Of a stretch of 64,000 nucleotides of DNA, positions 1-13,113 are shown piece after piece (the first letter of the stretch is position 1; each line of letters begins with the position of its first letter). The position numbers and the translations under genes are program-made. A model generated the notes under the pieces. The model did not search any database and had not been told where the DNA came from. It worked only from the letters and a program-made list of their open reading frames with translations. The stretch lies in contig CM022677.1 in NCBI GenBank assembly GCA_012295275.1, positions 1,845,421 to 1,909,420 on the forward strand. Direction: 5' to 3'. The DNA is from Chrysomallon squamiferum (taxonomy: Eukaryota > Mollusca > Gastropoda > Neomphalida > Peltospiridae).

Positions 1-314
1 GTCGCGGTATGAAAAAGTCAGAAAACCAGTGAGCTAAATGGAAGGTACTATAGTTTACCTTTTATTTATTTTTTTTTTTTTTTTTATTTTTTTTTTTTCA
101 TTATGACACACAGAGAAACACACCTGAATGTAGGTCTCTTAAATCTTATTTCTAAATCCTGTTACTCAAAGTACAGGTGAATCTTTGCTATAGCGAATAC
201 ATTAAAAAAATATATATAGACTATGTGTGCACTTCAAAATAAACTGTTGCTATCGGCTACGAATTTGCTTTTGCTTCGTGACCGATTTTTTTTTTTTTTT
301 TTTTAACAACAAAT
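1..314. other. AT-rich flank, no gene seen
   Basis: Low-complexity A/T sequence with poly-T runs near 68-98 and 287-304. I see no coding signal or RNA gene. It runs directly into the 68-bp satellite. Confidence 0.6.
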
Positions 315-1248
315 TCAGCAGCGTGACGTCACTACGAACTGGGACAACCAGCTTGCAGCACCCAGACAACAAGACTGACGTGTCAGCAGCGTGACGTCAC
401 TACGAACTCGCACAACCAGCTTGCAGCACCCAGACAACAAGACTGACGTGTCAGCAGCGTGACGTCACTACGAACTCGCACAACCAGCTTGCAGCACCCA
501 GACAACAAGACTGACGTGTCAGCAGCGTGACGTCACTACGAACTCGCACAACCAGCGTGCAGCACCCAGACAACAAGACTGACGTGTCAGCAGCGTGACG
601 TCACTACGAACTCGCACAACCAGCTTGCAGCACCCAGACAACAAGACTGACGTGTCAGCAGCGTGACGTCACTACGAACTCGCACAACCAGCTTGCAGCA
701 CCCAGACAACAAGACTGACGTGTCAGCAGCGTGACGTCACTACGAACTCGCACAACCAGCTTGCAGCACCCAGACAACAAGACTGACGTGTCAGCAGCGT
801 GACGTCACTACGAACTCGCACAACCAGCTTGCAGCACCCAGACAACAAGACTGACGTGTCAGCAGCGTGACGTCACTACGAACTCGCACAACCAGCGTGC
901 AGCACAGACAACAAGATTGACGTGTCAGCAGCGTGACGTCACTACGAACTCGCACAACCAGCGTGCAGCACAGACAACAAGACTGACGTGTCAGCAGCGT
1001 GACGTCACTACGAACTCGCACAACCAGCTTGCAGCACCCAGACAACAAGACTGACGTGTCAGCAGCGTGACGTCACTACGAACTCGCACAACCAGCGTGC
1101 AGCACAGACAACAATATTGACGTGTCAGCAGCGTGACGTCACTACGAACTCGCACAACCAGCTTGCAGCACCCAGACAACAAGACTGACGTGTCAGCAGC
1201 GTGACGTCACTACGAACTTGCACAACCAGCTTGCAGCGCCCAGACAAC
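315..1248. repeat. 68-bp satellite array, 14 copies, with a CRE palindrome in each unit
   Basis: A head-to-tail array. Units start at 315, 383, 451, 519, 587, 655, 723, 791, 859, 925, 991, 1059, 1125 and 1193; the last is truncated. Most units are 68 bp. Copies 9, 10 and 12 are 66 bp because CACCCAG is shortened to CACAG. Every unit contains the perfect palindrome TGACGTCA (the CREB/ATF consensus) and a second, near-palindromic CTGACGTGTCAG at the unit junction. Minus-strand open frames across the array are by-products of the repeat and not genes. Whether the array binds any factor is unknown. Confidence 0.95.
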
Positions 1249-3885
1249 TAAACGATCGTTCAACCAGCTGGGTGTCGTGCCTGAACAAGATGTTTTTCAC
1301 GAATTTTGAACAAACATTATTCCAATAAGGAAAACAAAAATAACTTTAAATAAATAAATAACAACAACAAGAGTCACAAATGAAGATAATAATACTACAA
1401 AAGCAGTTATTTATGTATTTACTTTCTGTTATTACTAATTACAAGCTTAACCGTTTCAAAACTGTAACATGCGGACGACTGCTGGATCAAAGCTTGTCAG
1501 TGGCTCATCAGGTAATTTTCACATAACTGATGTTTGAAATCTTTTCAGTTTTTGTGAATTTAATAGAGCTTGTTGCTAACACTTGGAATACAGGCAATGT
1601 GGGAATTTTACCTATATTATTATTAATGACAATCTGTGTGTGTGCGTATATGTGCGTGTGTGTGTGTATGGTTTATATATATGTAAACGTGACAAAATAC
1701 TGACATAATATTCCTTTATATGTGATTTTATATTGTTGTTGTTGTTGTTTTTCTCTCTCTTTTTCTATCGCTAGATAAAAACCGAGTACTAGTTCAAAAG
1801 GGTAACATGTAATCTGTTAATATTCTGTGTGAATATTTTATTACGCTGTCGCAACACCTAGTTATAACAAACAAAAAAATACTGTACAATAATAACAAGA
1901 TATGAGGAAACGCACAGAAATAGAAATATAAACGTTAATTAATTTATTAATAAAAAAATCTTACATACTGTAATTAGTGTTCATTAATTAGGTGGGAAAA
2001 AGATATTTAGGTTGTATGTAAATTTAACAGAAACTTATTTATCATATTTATTTATTTGTTTTTGTTTTGAAATCAGAGTAATATAAAGACATGTGAATAC
2101 TGTAGTGTTCGGTGACTAATGTTTACAGTTACACCTATTACTCATAATACATGATAAATATACCAGTTACGTCACAGCGTGTAACGCTATCTCGTTGTGC
2201 TAGCTACCCGTGCCAAAAACAAATAGTGACGTCACTTATACCTTTCTCTTGTTTCATTTCCATTCAGTCAGACTGTGACATCATTTTATCTATAGTAACA
2301 GTCTCTAATTTCTTATTCAGTAAAAAAGAAAACGTGACGTTGTTCTATATTTGTTACAGAATCCTGAATTTTCTATTGAACTGCTATTTCAAATGAATAT
2401 GTCGTTCATTCTTAAAAAAACAAATAAAAATAAATAAATAAAAAGTAGAAAAAATAAAAAATAAACGATGTCACGATCCGACAATAGAAGAATAAAAGAA
2501 TTATGATCGACTATTCTGTTTACAAAAAAATAATCGGCGTGTTTTGTAAAAACTGACAGATCATATTTTCGCTGTGTCATTCGCTGTCAGTATTCTGTCT
2601 TCTTTGTTATGATTATTATTATTATATAGAAAATCGTGATAAGCATCTGAATTATCTCATTAATTAGCATCACATCTAAACTAAAGCTTTTTAAAAATCA
2701 ACACATATAACAACAACAACAACAATAATAAATTAACTAACAAATAATGATGTTGACAATAACGATGATGATGACTACAACAACAACAATAAAAATGTTA
2801 ATTTTCATACATACATTTTGTATTATTATCTATTTTTTTTATTTTTTTTTAAATTAATTTTTATAAATTTATCGTAATAATTTACCTGGATTATTCTATT
2901 TTTACATTGTCCTGTACACATACATATTTTTTCTTTCATGTGTTATTTATTTTTTTATTTTTTTATTTATTATGTTTCTTTACACATCGTTAATCTTTCA
3001 CTCTTTCATTTCGAATATTTGTTTATGTGTGCGTGTGTGTGTGCGTGTGTTATAAATTTGTTGTTTTGTTATTCTTATTATCATCGTCATCTTTTGTTTA
3101 TCTTCAACAGTTTTTATTCAGTATCACGTGACCTTCCTCCTTTGACTAAATATAAAAACAGCAAGCTTAGAAGAATATATTATATTCTGGATCTTACACA
3201 CTTTTTTAATCATTTTTCTTTTACACACACACACACACACACACATAAACATACATATACATACATATGCATACGTATATATCTATACGTATACATGCAA
3301 ATATATGTATATGTATGTATATGTGTATGTATGTATTTAAGTGTGTATATGTGTTTATTGTCCGTTCATCCTCTGGCATTACATATTTATCCATACGTTT
3401 CTCTGTCTGTCTTTGGCTTTCTGCGTATATATTTTATCTATCTATCTACCTACCTACCTATCTATCTATCTGCCAGTGTGTCTGACTGACTTTCTGTGTA
3501 TCTGTCTGTCCATCTGTTTATTCACATCACAGATGTCTGTTGGTTGTGTGTAACAGAATAAAATTCAGTTGATCAGCTGATAATTAATATTTTTTACAGT
3601 TTTGGAATGGTAACGATTTGTATTTGACAAAATGAATACATATAAACCAGTTTAGAAAGCAATATGGCTACACGTATTTCAAAAAACTGAAGTATTCTTT
3701 TTCAATTTTTTTTTTTTTATATATATATATATATTTCATTTTGTTGTTTTTTTGTATTTTTTTCATACTGTATCAGAAGTGTATTTAAACCACACAGTTT
3801 GGCTGTAGATGAGATAACAAAACTCTGAAAATAATCTCATTGTTTATTATCATCTGAAATATTTTTGTGTGTGAACTCGACAGAA

Positions 3886-3941
<56 letters not shown>

Positions 3942-4240
3942 TTAATAAGAACAGCCTTCTCTAACCTAGTTTTCTCGTTTCTATGTGAAGTGAATACACG
4001 TATCGTACTCTGAGGCTTTTACGTACTTTACTCACTAATAAACGAGACAGTGTCCTTTGAAACAAATCAACAAAAAGTGTCTGTTTTCACGCCGTACAAG
4101 AAAGTAATGTCAAACATCACGTGACTAGCATGTGACGTGAAATACGACTGGGTGTCGTCCATGTTTACATTGCTCTCGGTTCAGGCGGGCTAAAGCGAGG
4201 TAAACAGAGATATTACATGTCAGCATTTATTTCCACACTC
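1249..4240. other. Intergenic or intronic, no gene recognised
   Basis: AT-rich sequence with short microsatellites: TG-rich near 1637-1670, (AC)n at about 3222-3244 running into TATG/TACA-type repeats to 3345, TCTA-type near 3435-3475, and (TTA)n at 3886-3939. A single perfect TGACGTCA lies at 2227-2234. The longer open frames here are low-complexity and show no domain. Nothing supports a gene. Confidence 0.55.
3886..3939. repeat. (TTA)n microsatellite
   Basis: An uninterrupted run of about 18 TTA units. Confidence 0.9.
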
Positions 4241-4267
4241 AGAGAACGAGGTTCGTTCAGTGTGCGT

Positions 4268-4776
4268 AAAATAATAACAATACGCCGTTCAGTGTCATTT
4301 CAGTGAAACAGAACGACCGCCATTTTATTTTTTTGTTACAATAAATCCAGTAGTTCTTTTTTTTTTTTTTTTAAATGATCTTATTTTATTATTACTTTAT
4401 TATTATTATAATTTTTATTTCTTTTCTCATATAATTTCTCAGCATAATGTATGTAGAATGTTTGCCTTGTATTTGATTAATAATTACTAAAAATAATCTT
4501 ACTGAACAGGAGTAAATAATAACAATACGACGTTCAGTGTTATTTCAGTGAAACAGAACGCACGCCATTTTATTTTTATTTTTTTTTTTATTTTTTTTTC
4601 CCGCAGATGTTTGTTACAATAAATCCAGTAGTTTTTTTTTTTTAAATTATCTTATTATTACTTTATTATTATTATTATTTCCTTATATATATATATGTCT
4701 AATCAGCATAATTTATGCAGAATGTTTGCCTTGTATTTGATTAATAATTACTAAAAATAATCTTACTGAACAGGAG

Positions 4777-4780
<4 letters not shown>
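4268..4780. repeat. Tandem duplication, unit about 246 bp, two copies
   Basis: The segment from 4268 (AAATAATAACAATACG) is repeated from 4514. Both copies share, in order, a CGTTCAGTGT block, AACAGAACG, a CGCCATTTTATT block, ACAATAAATCCAGTAG, a poly-T, a (TTA)-rich stretch, AGAATGTTTGCC and a final CTTACTGAACAGGAGTAAA. The poly-T and TTA tracts differ in length. No coding potential is seen. Confidence 0.9.

Positions 4781-4870
<90 letters not shown>
4779..4870. repeat. poly-A, (TA)n, (GA)n compound microsatellite
   Basis: A poly-A run leads into alternating TA and then about 27 GA units. Confidence 0.9.
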
Positions 4871-4874
<4 letters not shown>

Positions 4875-5792
4875 GAAAGACGAATAAAGATAACATATTT
4901 TACTTAAATGCGTTCTTTCAAAAAAGAATACAAAAGATAAAACACAACAGGTTTTGTAAATACTATACAAAGAGTACGAAGGCCCAGATTTAAAAGCAAA
5001 TTAGCTGTATAATATTTTTATATAAAAAAAAAAAAAAAAAATGTTCTTGTTAATGACTAACTAAAAATGAAGGCCATAGTCTGACAAGGTCGCTGACCTG
5101 AAAAAAACCTAAAAGAAAACAAAAATGATTTTGACCTGAACAAAAGGATTTTGTTTCAATGATCATTGTTCATCATCGAATTTCACTTCTCAACACGTTA
5201 GTCAACATTCCTATGTATTCATAGAAAATAATGCAAAAGACACCGTTAATTAAAAACGTCAAAAGATTTGTTATACTGAGGAGGCGGGTTGGTGGGGGGA
5301 AGGGTGTTTAATTTAAAACCGTCACCTGACCAAACTGGAATTTTTTTTAATGAATAAATAATCTTTTAACCTTTCTATTTATAGTCAATTTTTTAAATGT
5401 TTCTTTTCATGCCTGGTTTATTTTTGTTGTGCAACTAAATGAAAACAAATATTAAGTTTTAGTGATGTGAGAAAAGTTTACAAATTGGTATTATCGTGAA
5501 GTGACAGTGCCTGTAATGTAGGTTTAGCGTTAAAAATATTTTCAGTTACTGAATAATAAAAGTAACAGCTTTTCTGTTGTCAGTGTTTGTGAAGGCATTT
5601 AATGGCAAATGTCAAAAATCTTGTTACAACTGCTCATGTGTTTTTTCACGTCTGGTTTCTGGAAGTAGGTGATCCATTTCCTAAAAAAATAACATTAAGG
5701 AAATAAAAAATAAATATAATAATAAAATAAAATAAAAAAAATAAAAAAATAATAGGAAATGCCAACGATGTAAATAACACAATAACAAACAC

Positions 5793-5839
<47 letters not shown>

Positions 5840-7376
5840 TTTTATACATTCTAATAGCAATTTGTTATAAACATCTTTTACGCGTTTTTTCTCAAACATA
5901 CGAAGGCAGAAACATCAGTATCTGATTTGAACCTTTAGCTGGAACGGGAAATAATAATCTTTACTAATGTTGTTACCGGTGTATTTCTAGAGCGATGTTT
6001 CCAACAACGTCGCTTCAATGTATTTCAGTAAGAAAACCAAAGAGAATTACTCGCCCTTGTTGTGACGTCAATCGATATCATTATCATAATATATGCTTGA
6101 TCTTCTGCTGTAAACAAAGGCGCTGTTTATTGTATCGTGCTGGGGTCAATGAACGAATGCATCGGGTTTAGTTCTGGGGTTAGAACGCTGTTTAATATGT
6201 CAGCGATAACTGTTAATAAATCTTCACCTAACTAGTGATATACGATTAATACATCACAGATAAGGTGGCTCATTATGTTCAGTCTATTGAAAAGTGAATA
6301 TAAATTAACAGCCGTTGTTTTTTGTTTCGTAAGAAGAGTTGTTCGTCGTTTTAAAATAAATAACAATGCAGAACAGTTATAACTATACTACTATCGACCC
6401 TCGATTTCATGGACTAATTGTTGCGAGCAGCTTTCCGGGCAAAAAGAAAAAAACTGGGAAATCGCGAATGTAAATATAAACGTTAAAATGTACCGAAACA
6501 GTAAAATGTTAGTACGAACAACAGCTACATAATACAATAATAATGTGATATAATAATGTAAGAACAGTACACAAAAATAAAAAAATAAAAACCATGCAAG
6601 CAAATGTCATTCGGTATAAGTAAAGAAAAAAGTACAGTAGGAAAATGTAGGCTAGGTTGCGTGACGTTTGTTATATAAGGATGGTAATGGGTGCAGATGT
6701 AAAATGTATGTTACTTTGATGAAAAGTGGGTTCACAGAGGGTTGCAATGATCGTATAGTGGCACTCAAAATAACTTAACAGTAGCTAGTAAAGTTTCAAG
6801 CGGGAAATGGCGGTTAGTTCAAATTTAGTGATTTTTTGTTGTTTTTGCATTATTGAATGGTATTGGTTTGTGTGCTAACAACATATAAATCAGAGTAATC
6901 TGTTATAAACAAGGCAGTGGGCATGTTGCTGGTTCTCAAGCGACAGTTAGCCATTGATCAGAGGGAAGATCTCAGTACTATCAACAAAAGTGGAAAAAGA
7001 AAGGAAATTATAGAGAACACTTAAATAAATCAGATGTGACATTTCGGATACCAATGAAAGCAATAAATCGTCAATGAAGAAGTTTTGGCAATGTTAAGGA
7101 TATTTATTAAGTATTAAATATAGATTATGGTATGAGTGTTGGATGTACAAAACAGTTACAAATGGTTGTTTCATTATTTTTCTTTAAGATGCTTTAAGAA
7201 AGTTTGATACATAAAGACAATATTAGAAGAAATCATTGTTTTCACATAAACTTAACCTGAGCCAATACAAATATTTTGTCGTGCTGTAAAACGTGTATCA
7301 ATTCCTGCTCTAGCATGTAGTAAACTAAATAATAACGAGAAAAATAAAATAAATAATAATAATAATAATAATAATA

Positions 7377-7419
<43 letters not shown>

Positions 7420-7707
7420 TAATTTAATATGAAAACCTGTATATAGATTATTTACTTATTTATTTATTTACTGTTCTAAAAGTTTGGCGTTTACTGAAAA
7501 CTATTTGTTGGTGAAATGAAATGAGCAGCATCTAGCCAGCTGTTTTACTTCTCGTGTACTGGAAAATGTAGTTACGTATAAATTAATTAATTACAACTAC
7601 TGCTGCAACTGTTACATATAATTAGTCTATCTAGTTTTTCTTATTATTATTGTTTTTCTCATTGTTATTATTATTATTGTTCTTATGTTATTGTCGTTGT
7701 TGCTATT

Positions 7708-7745
<38 letters not shown>

Positions 7746-8995
7746 TTATTTTATTTTTATTTAATATATTTTATTTTATTTTATTTTTAATTATTATTAT
7801 TATTATTATTTTCAATTTGTTCGTTTCTGTTTATTTATTGTTGTCGTCGTTGTTGTTGAATTTGTTTAATAAATGTCTTCGGAAATAATTGTAAAGCGTC
7901 AGTTGTTTGTGCAGTGTTTAAGGTGAAATTCACATCAGCAGTGAGTACTGAGAACTGGATGGGATGGTATGGGGTGGGGGGTGACCTAGTTTATTAATTT
8001 TGTTTGAGCGCTGCGACACGACTTGAAGTCGATCGATAAACGAGTTGTCATGGCAGCGAAACATAAACTGCCTTGTTTTTTTTTATTTATTTATTTATTT
8101 ATTTATTTGTGTCTTGTTGTTGTTTTTGTTATTTGTAATTGTCCTTTATACTGTGATGATGATGATGATTAATATATTGCTCCCCTTTATTTATTTATTT
8201 TTTAAATTTAGCAAATAAATAATAAAAATAATAATAACAATTTCAGGTTAGTCAATATTTTATTTCCGTATTTATTTCTAAAATGATATTTATTAAAGAT
8301 TTAGTTCGTTTCCTTTATTTCAAGATTAAAACGAAACTGTGAATATGTGTGTTTAAGAGAGCTTGTGTTATATATATTTATAACATAACCTGCTACTGAA
8401 AATTAAACAAATAGAAATTATAATATTTCATTTATCGCCAACTCGCATGTCCTCAACCACTAAATAATAAGTATACATGTGTAAAATAAATAATTATCTT
8501 ACTAATTTAAATATTGTGTTTGGTTTGATGTTCATAGTGGATACTTGATATTATATATAGTTTATATCTGTAGTATATGCAAATATATGTATCTATTATA
8601 ATCAACAGTCACATTTTTTTAATTACACGGTCAGCGGGTCTACAAAAGGCGCAATCCCCAGACAAGAAACGAGCCATATTTTAATAGATTCGTTAACACT
8701 TGAAACTAACACCGCTTATGTACTGGGTTCCGTGACAACAGTGATGATGACAATGTTTATAATAGTGACATGAGATAAAAGCCATCCACTGTAAAAACAA
8801 GACCACATTAACAGCAGCGAAGACCACAATGACAGCGGTAATAACAAAGCAGGACAAACTCACATAATAATAGGCTTATTATTGTTGTTGTTGATGTTGG
8901 TGGTGGTGGTGGTGGTGTTTGTTTGTTTTGTTTGATTCTATGTTTTGTTTTTTATTTGATTTTTGTACATGTCTGCTTCTATCACCTAACACAGG
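4871..8995. other. Intergenic, no gene recognised
   Basis: AT-rich sequence containing (AC)n at about 5792-5838, (AAT)n at about 7355-7417, TTTA repeats near 7710-7740 and 8080-8110, and a run of TTG/TGG triplets at 8881-8915. A TGACGTCA occurs at 6063-6070. I looked for exons and RNA genes and found nothing I can support. Confidence 0.5.
7906..7957 (+). repeat. Dispersed repeat fragment, related to 26733-26786
   Basis: About 50 bp beginning TTTGTGCAGTGTTTAAGG is repeated at 26733-26786 with a few substitutions, including a shared GAGTAC-GAGA core. It is probably a fragment of an old dispersed element whose identity I do not recognise. Confidence 0.6.
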
Positions 8996-9083
8996 CCACA
9001 TGGAGGAAGATCCAGACTCTTGTCTTGTACAGCGACATAGAGAAGAGGATGACTTGAAACTCTTCTGTGGCCTGCTAGATGGA

Positions 9084-9351
9084 CTCGCCTTCTTACTAGT
9101 GGATGACGTCACTGTGGGTCTGACATATCTACAGCAGCACATACCAGAAAGTCTCGCCTTCTTACTAGTGGATGACGTCACTGTGGGTCTGACATATCTA
9201 CAGCAGCACATACCAGAAACACTCGCGTTCTTACTAGTGGATGATGTTCCTGACAGTCTGACATATCTACAGCAGCACATACCAGAAACACTCGCGTTCT
9301 TACTAGTGGATGATGTTCCTGACATATCCACAGGAGCACATACCAGAAGGA
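9084..9351 (+). repeat. 69-bp coding-derived minisatellite, four copies
   Basis: Units start at 9084, 9153, 9222 and 9291, and the last is shortened to about 60 bp. Each encodes 23 residues of the MULE relic, beginning LAFLLVDDV, so the repeat length keeps the frame. The first two units carry TGACGTCA (9104 and 9173). Units 3 and 4 read GATGATGTTCCTGAC instead, which suggests pairwise spread of variants. Confidence 0.93.
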
Positions 9352-9666
9352 CTCGAACCTGTCCTTGACTTCCTTGACTACCTTGACATCACCTATGTGA
9401 CCCTTACGTCGTATTCAGCCTCCAGAACTTCCAGATGGATCCATCCCTCCACTTAGGATGCGTCGTATGCTCCAATGAGTCAACCACCGATATGGAATGT
9501 CACTTCCATTACTCCTGAAGGGGAATCAAGAACCAACAACACAGCGCCTTTGCAAAGCTAGTTGGACATGCACACCCTACCATCTGGAGAGACATTGATA
9601 GCACACGGAAAGATCAGGTCCAGGTTGCTGCTGCCTTACTACGAGACCTGCGTGGTGAGCCACAAG

Positions 9667-9931
9667 CAAAGCGTGTGAGACGCCACACCCACAAACCTGA
9701 GTCAAAGCGTGTGAGACGCCACACCCACAAACCTCAGTCAAAGCGTGTGAGACGGCAACCCACAAACCTCAGTCAAAGCGTGTGAGACGCCACACCCACA
9801 AACCTCAGTCAAAGCGTGTGAGACGGCACACCCACAAACCTCAGTCAAAGCGTGTGAGACGCCACACCCACAAACCTCAGTCAAAGCGTGTGAGACGCCA
9901 CACCCACAAACCTCAGTCAAAGCGTGTGAGA
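9667..9931 (+). repeat. 36-bp coding-derived minisatellite, seven copies plus a partial
   Basis: Units start at 9671, 9707, 9743, 9778, 9814, 9850, 9886 and 9922. Each 36-bp unit encodes the 12 residues KRVRRHTHKPQS, from the basic C-terminal tail of the MULE relic. The unit beginning at 9743 lacks one base, giving 35 bp and a frameshift. The array ends abruptly at GACCAGGG. Confidence 0.93.
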
Positions 9932-10042
9932 CCAGGGTATTTTTTCGAGGGTATTGACCTTTGTGTAAGATTTAAAATAGAATAAAAAATACTAATTCTT
10001 TTCTAAGTGTTGTATCGTATATGTCACTACTACTGTGTGGAG

Positions 10043-10134
10043 TGGGGATTTGTCTGTGTGGGGAATTGTCTGTGTGGGGAATTGTCTGTGTGGGGAAGTG
10101 TCTGTGTGGGGAAGTGTCTGTGTGGGGAAGTGTC
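10043..10134. repeat. 16-bp minisatellite
   Basis: About six tandem units of GGGGAATTGTCTGTGT, with AAG replacing AAT in the later units. No gene is associated. Confidence 0.9.
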
Positions 10135-10988
10135 CGTTTACCTTGAAATTCATGCGCAATAATATAGTCGCGCAGTAGCATTGATTACACGGGCATCGGG
10201 AGCAGCAGCAAATTTGAGAGGAATCTGATTGCGACCCGTCGAAGGGTGAACTTTGTAAATATGACAGTCGCAGCTTCGGATTACATCCATTTTGTTTAGG
10301 GACAAGACACGTGAACTGCGTATCAATGTACGCATGTATGTAGCGCAACGATGTTACTACAGTTACTATTACAATACCACTACTACTGCTAGTAATAATT
10401 GCTGACATCATGGAAAAAAGCAACAACGGGAACAGTAACATTAACAGTAAAAAATATAACAACGATATAAAACAGTAACCATCACAGAAGCAACATTATG
10501 ATTAACCGTAACGACAATAACAACGATGGAAGCAGTGATATTAACAAGATGGTAAAAATATCAGTTACTTAAATGGGAACTACAACAACATTAATAAAAC
10601 TCCGATGATACGACACCAGCGTTGATAATCATAGACTTTTATGAAGAAAACACTAACAACAACGATATCACAACGTCTGAAATGATACCAGTACAGGAAT
10701 AACAGCAATAAATTTAAAACAATAGCTAGAACTACAACATAATATCAAAATAAAGTCAACGACGGCGACATCAATACAAATGATGATTACAATAATGATA
10801 AAAATAATAATTATGATGATGATGATGATAATGTCAATATGGAAAGTCAAAACATTAAAGTTAATTATAATAATATTAACAATACATGAATAACAGTTTC
10901 CGTAAAAAGCGAAAAATTACAATGAGACAACAATAACTAGAAGATAACAACGACAGCGAAATCAAACTAAATAATAATAATAATAATT

Positions 10989-11020
<32 letters not shown>

Positions 11021-12160
11021 AACAATAATAATGACAACAGTCAAACGACCATTCGGCACAATAACATCATTAACATTCATTATGTACTTTTTCAAGTTTT
11101 ATATGAAGTGTTTCTCCAGATAAATAATTAAATCTAATGCTAGACTTGATCATGTCAGTTTGTAATTAATATTACGTTATAACACAAAAAAAGGTATTTC
11201 AGTTTTCTTTTTTCCTTTATCAGTTATATTTTTGGATGAATATTTATTTTATTAATTTATTGCATGGGCATTAACAATTAAATTGATTTAGTAGTAATTA
11301 ATTCATGAGGCAAGTAACCCGGTTCAAGTCTAGTTAAAGTTTTTATTTTGATGATCTGAGGCTGAAAGTGAAAGGCAGACGAGACTAACTTGAGTGCAGC
11401 AATTACAATCTACTTTACTTTTTTTAAATTATTATAATTATTATTATTATTCAAGTAAGTTTAAAATGAAATATAAGAAATGAATCTAAGGATATCCATT
11501 GTCTAGTTCTTTTTTTTTAATTGTATTTAATTTTAATTTTTTTTAAATTTTAATATAACTTTTGTAATAAAAGTGTTTTTGTGTATAATAATAATTATTT
11601 TGTTTTTAACGATTCGACTGTTTTAAGTTTCATTACGTTTACTTATATCAGAGTCAGTTCTCCTACAAATAGATCATTATATCGTGAGGTGTTGTTTTTC
11701 AAATTGACTTGAAAATATATTGTCTGATAAATAAATTATAGTTATCTTTCTGGTTTTTGGAACTTGTGTATGAAGAATTTAATAATTATACTGCGTCATA
11801 TACTTGTATCATTTTCTAAACAGTACATTTAAACCTCGCTGAGAAATCGAGTCCTTATTAGGGTGTAGCCAAGGGCCCTACTGCGGTTTACCGTCATAAT
11901 TGTATTATTTTATACTGTATTTTATGTGATGAAATGAAAACAATAAAAAAAAAAAAAATAAAAATGAATAAAGAAAGGAAGAAACAAACAAACAAATACT
12001 ATTAAATAAATAAAAAGTAATAAGTGAAATATAAATAAATAATTTAAAGAAAATAAACATAAAAATAACTAAATTAAAAATTTAACTAATAACACGTGAT
12101 GAGTATAAGTAGTAATATTTGAACAATGCTTTTTAGTTTTCTTTCTTTGTTTTTTCATGT

Positions 12161-12227
<67 letters not shown>

Positions 12228-13113
12228 ACATACTTATATATATATGTACATATAAATACATATATATATGTACAAAAAATAATCATCGTGGTGTTTCTCA
12301 TTTCTATGCTTAGGTCGCTTTGACCCATAACATGTACGAATAAAAGAGGGTCCCCTATTTTACGATTCACAATTACTTTGCATTTTTCACGATCCTAGGT
12401 ATAACGTTTCTTCTCTCCAGTATTATTAACACGCTATTTTTATCTGACCTAAAAAACAGACAATTGTTAGCGATCAGTTTTTCATGAATATAACATGGGA
12501 AATAAAGATAGATAATTTACAGGCAAAATAAATAATATTATATAGTTAACAGGTTTGAAAGGCAAGTTGCATTATACGGGACACATTGTATGTAATAAAG
12601 GTGGCGTGACATCTGATTTCATTCACGTGTTTATGAGCAGACGACATTGTAAACAGCGATACACAGAAGATATTTCAGTGACCTGTCAAACACGACGTTG
12701 TCAGTTCCAGGAAAACACTCACCAAGCAAGGACGTACTTTCTTAGGCAGACGGACATTTTGAAATTTGAAGGTATTTTGTATTTTAAAGCAATTTAATAT
12801 ATGCTGTACTATTAGTACCTTTACTTAAATCAGACCAGACATATTGAATTAGTAATCTATTTTGTCAAAGCTATACATATTTTGTGTGAATTTTCTTAAA
12901 CGATGAATTTTTTTATATTTTTTTTAAAGATAACACTGGTTTATGAGAAATATCGAAGAATATTTAATAACAACAACAACAGTAATAAAATAAAAAAATA
13001 CTAAGAAGAAATATAAATAATAATGGTGTCGTCATTACAATAATAATTATTATTCTATTAGTAGTAGCAGTAGCAGTTGCAGTAGCAGTAGTTGTAATAC
13101 TATCACCTAAATA
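10135..13113. other. Intergenic, no gene recognised
   Basis: AT-rich sequence rich in ACAA/ATAA triplet tracts. It includes an inverted microsatellite (AAT)n/(ATT)n at about 10968-11010 that could fold back, and alternating AT/AC/TATG tracts at 12163-12270. A short open frame at 12555-12797 has no recognisable domain. No gene is supported. Confidence 0.5.

Larger units (their letters stand above)
8996..9936 (+). pseudogene. Mutator-like (MULE) transposase C-terminal relic
   Basis: A broken stretch of MULE-type transposase coding sequence, recognised by short blocks in family order but in different frames. These are WRKIQTLVLYS just after 9000, EEDDLKLFCGLLDGLAFL at about 9037-9095, LDFLDYLDITYV at about 9360-9400, IWNVTSITPEGESRTNN at about 9490-9540, GHAHPTIWRDID at about 9566-9600, and a basic KRVRR tail. 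An in-frame TAG near 9455, another near 9560 and at least two frameshifts kill it. Two internal segments have become tandem repeats. A possible splice acceptor (ACCTAACACAG) precedes 8996. The catalytic N-terminal part is absent. Family assignment is by recall of conserved blocks. Confidence 0.72.

Noticed and set aside
791-1182. Minus-strand frames across the 68-bp satellite as a repeat protein
   Set aside because: The unit length is not a multiple of three, so frames change from unit to unit, and 66-bp variants only locally preserve them.
315-1248. A CRISPR-like array
   Set aside because: Whole units are repeated with no unique spacers, and the DNA is clearly eukaryotic.
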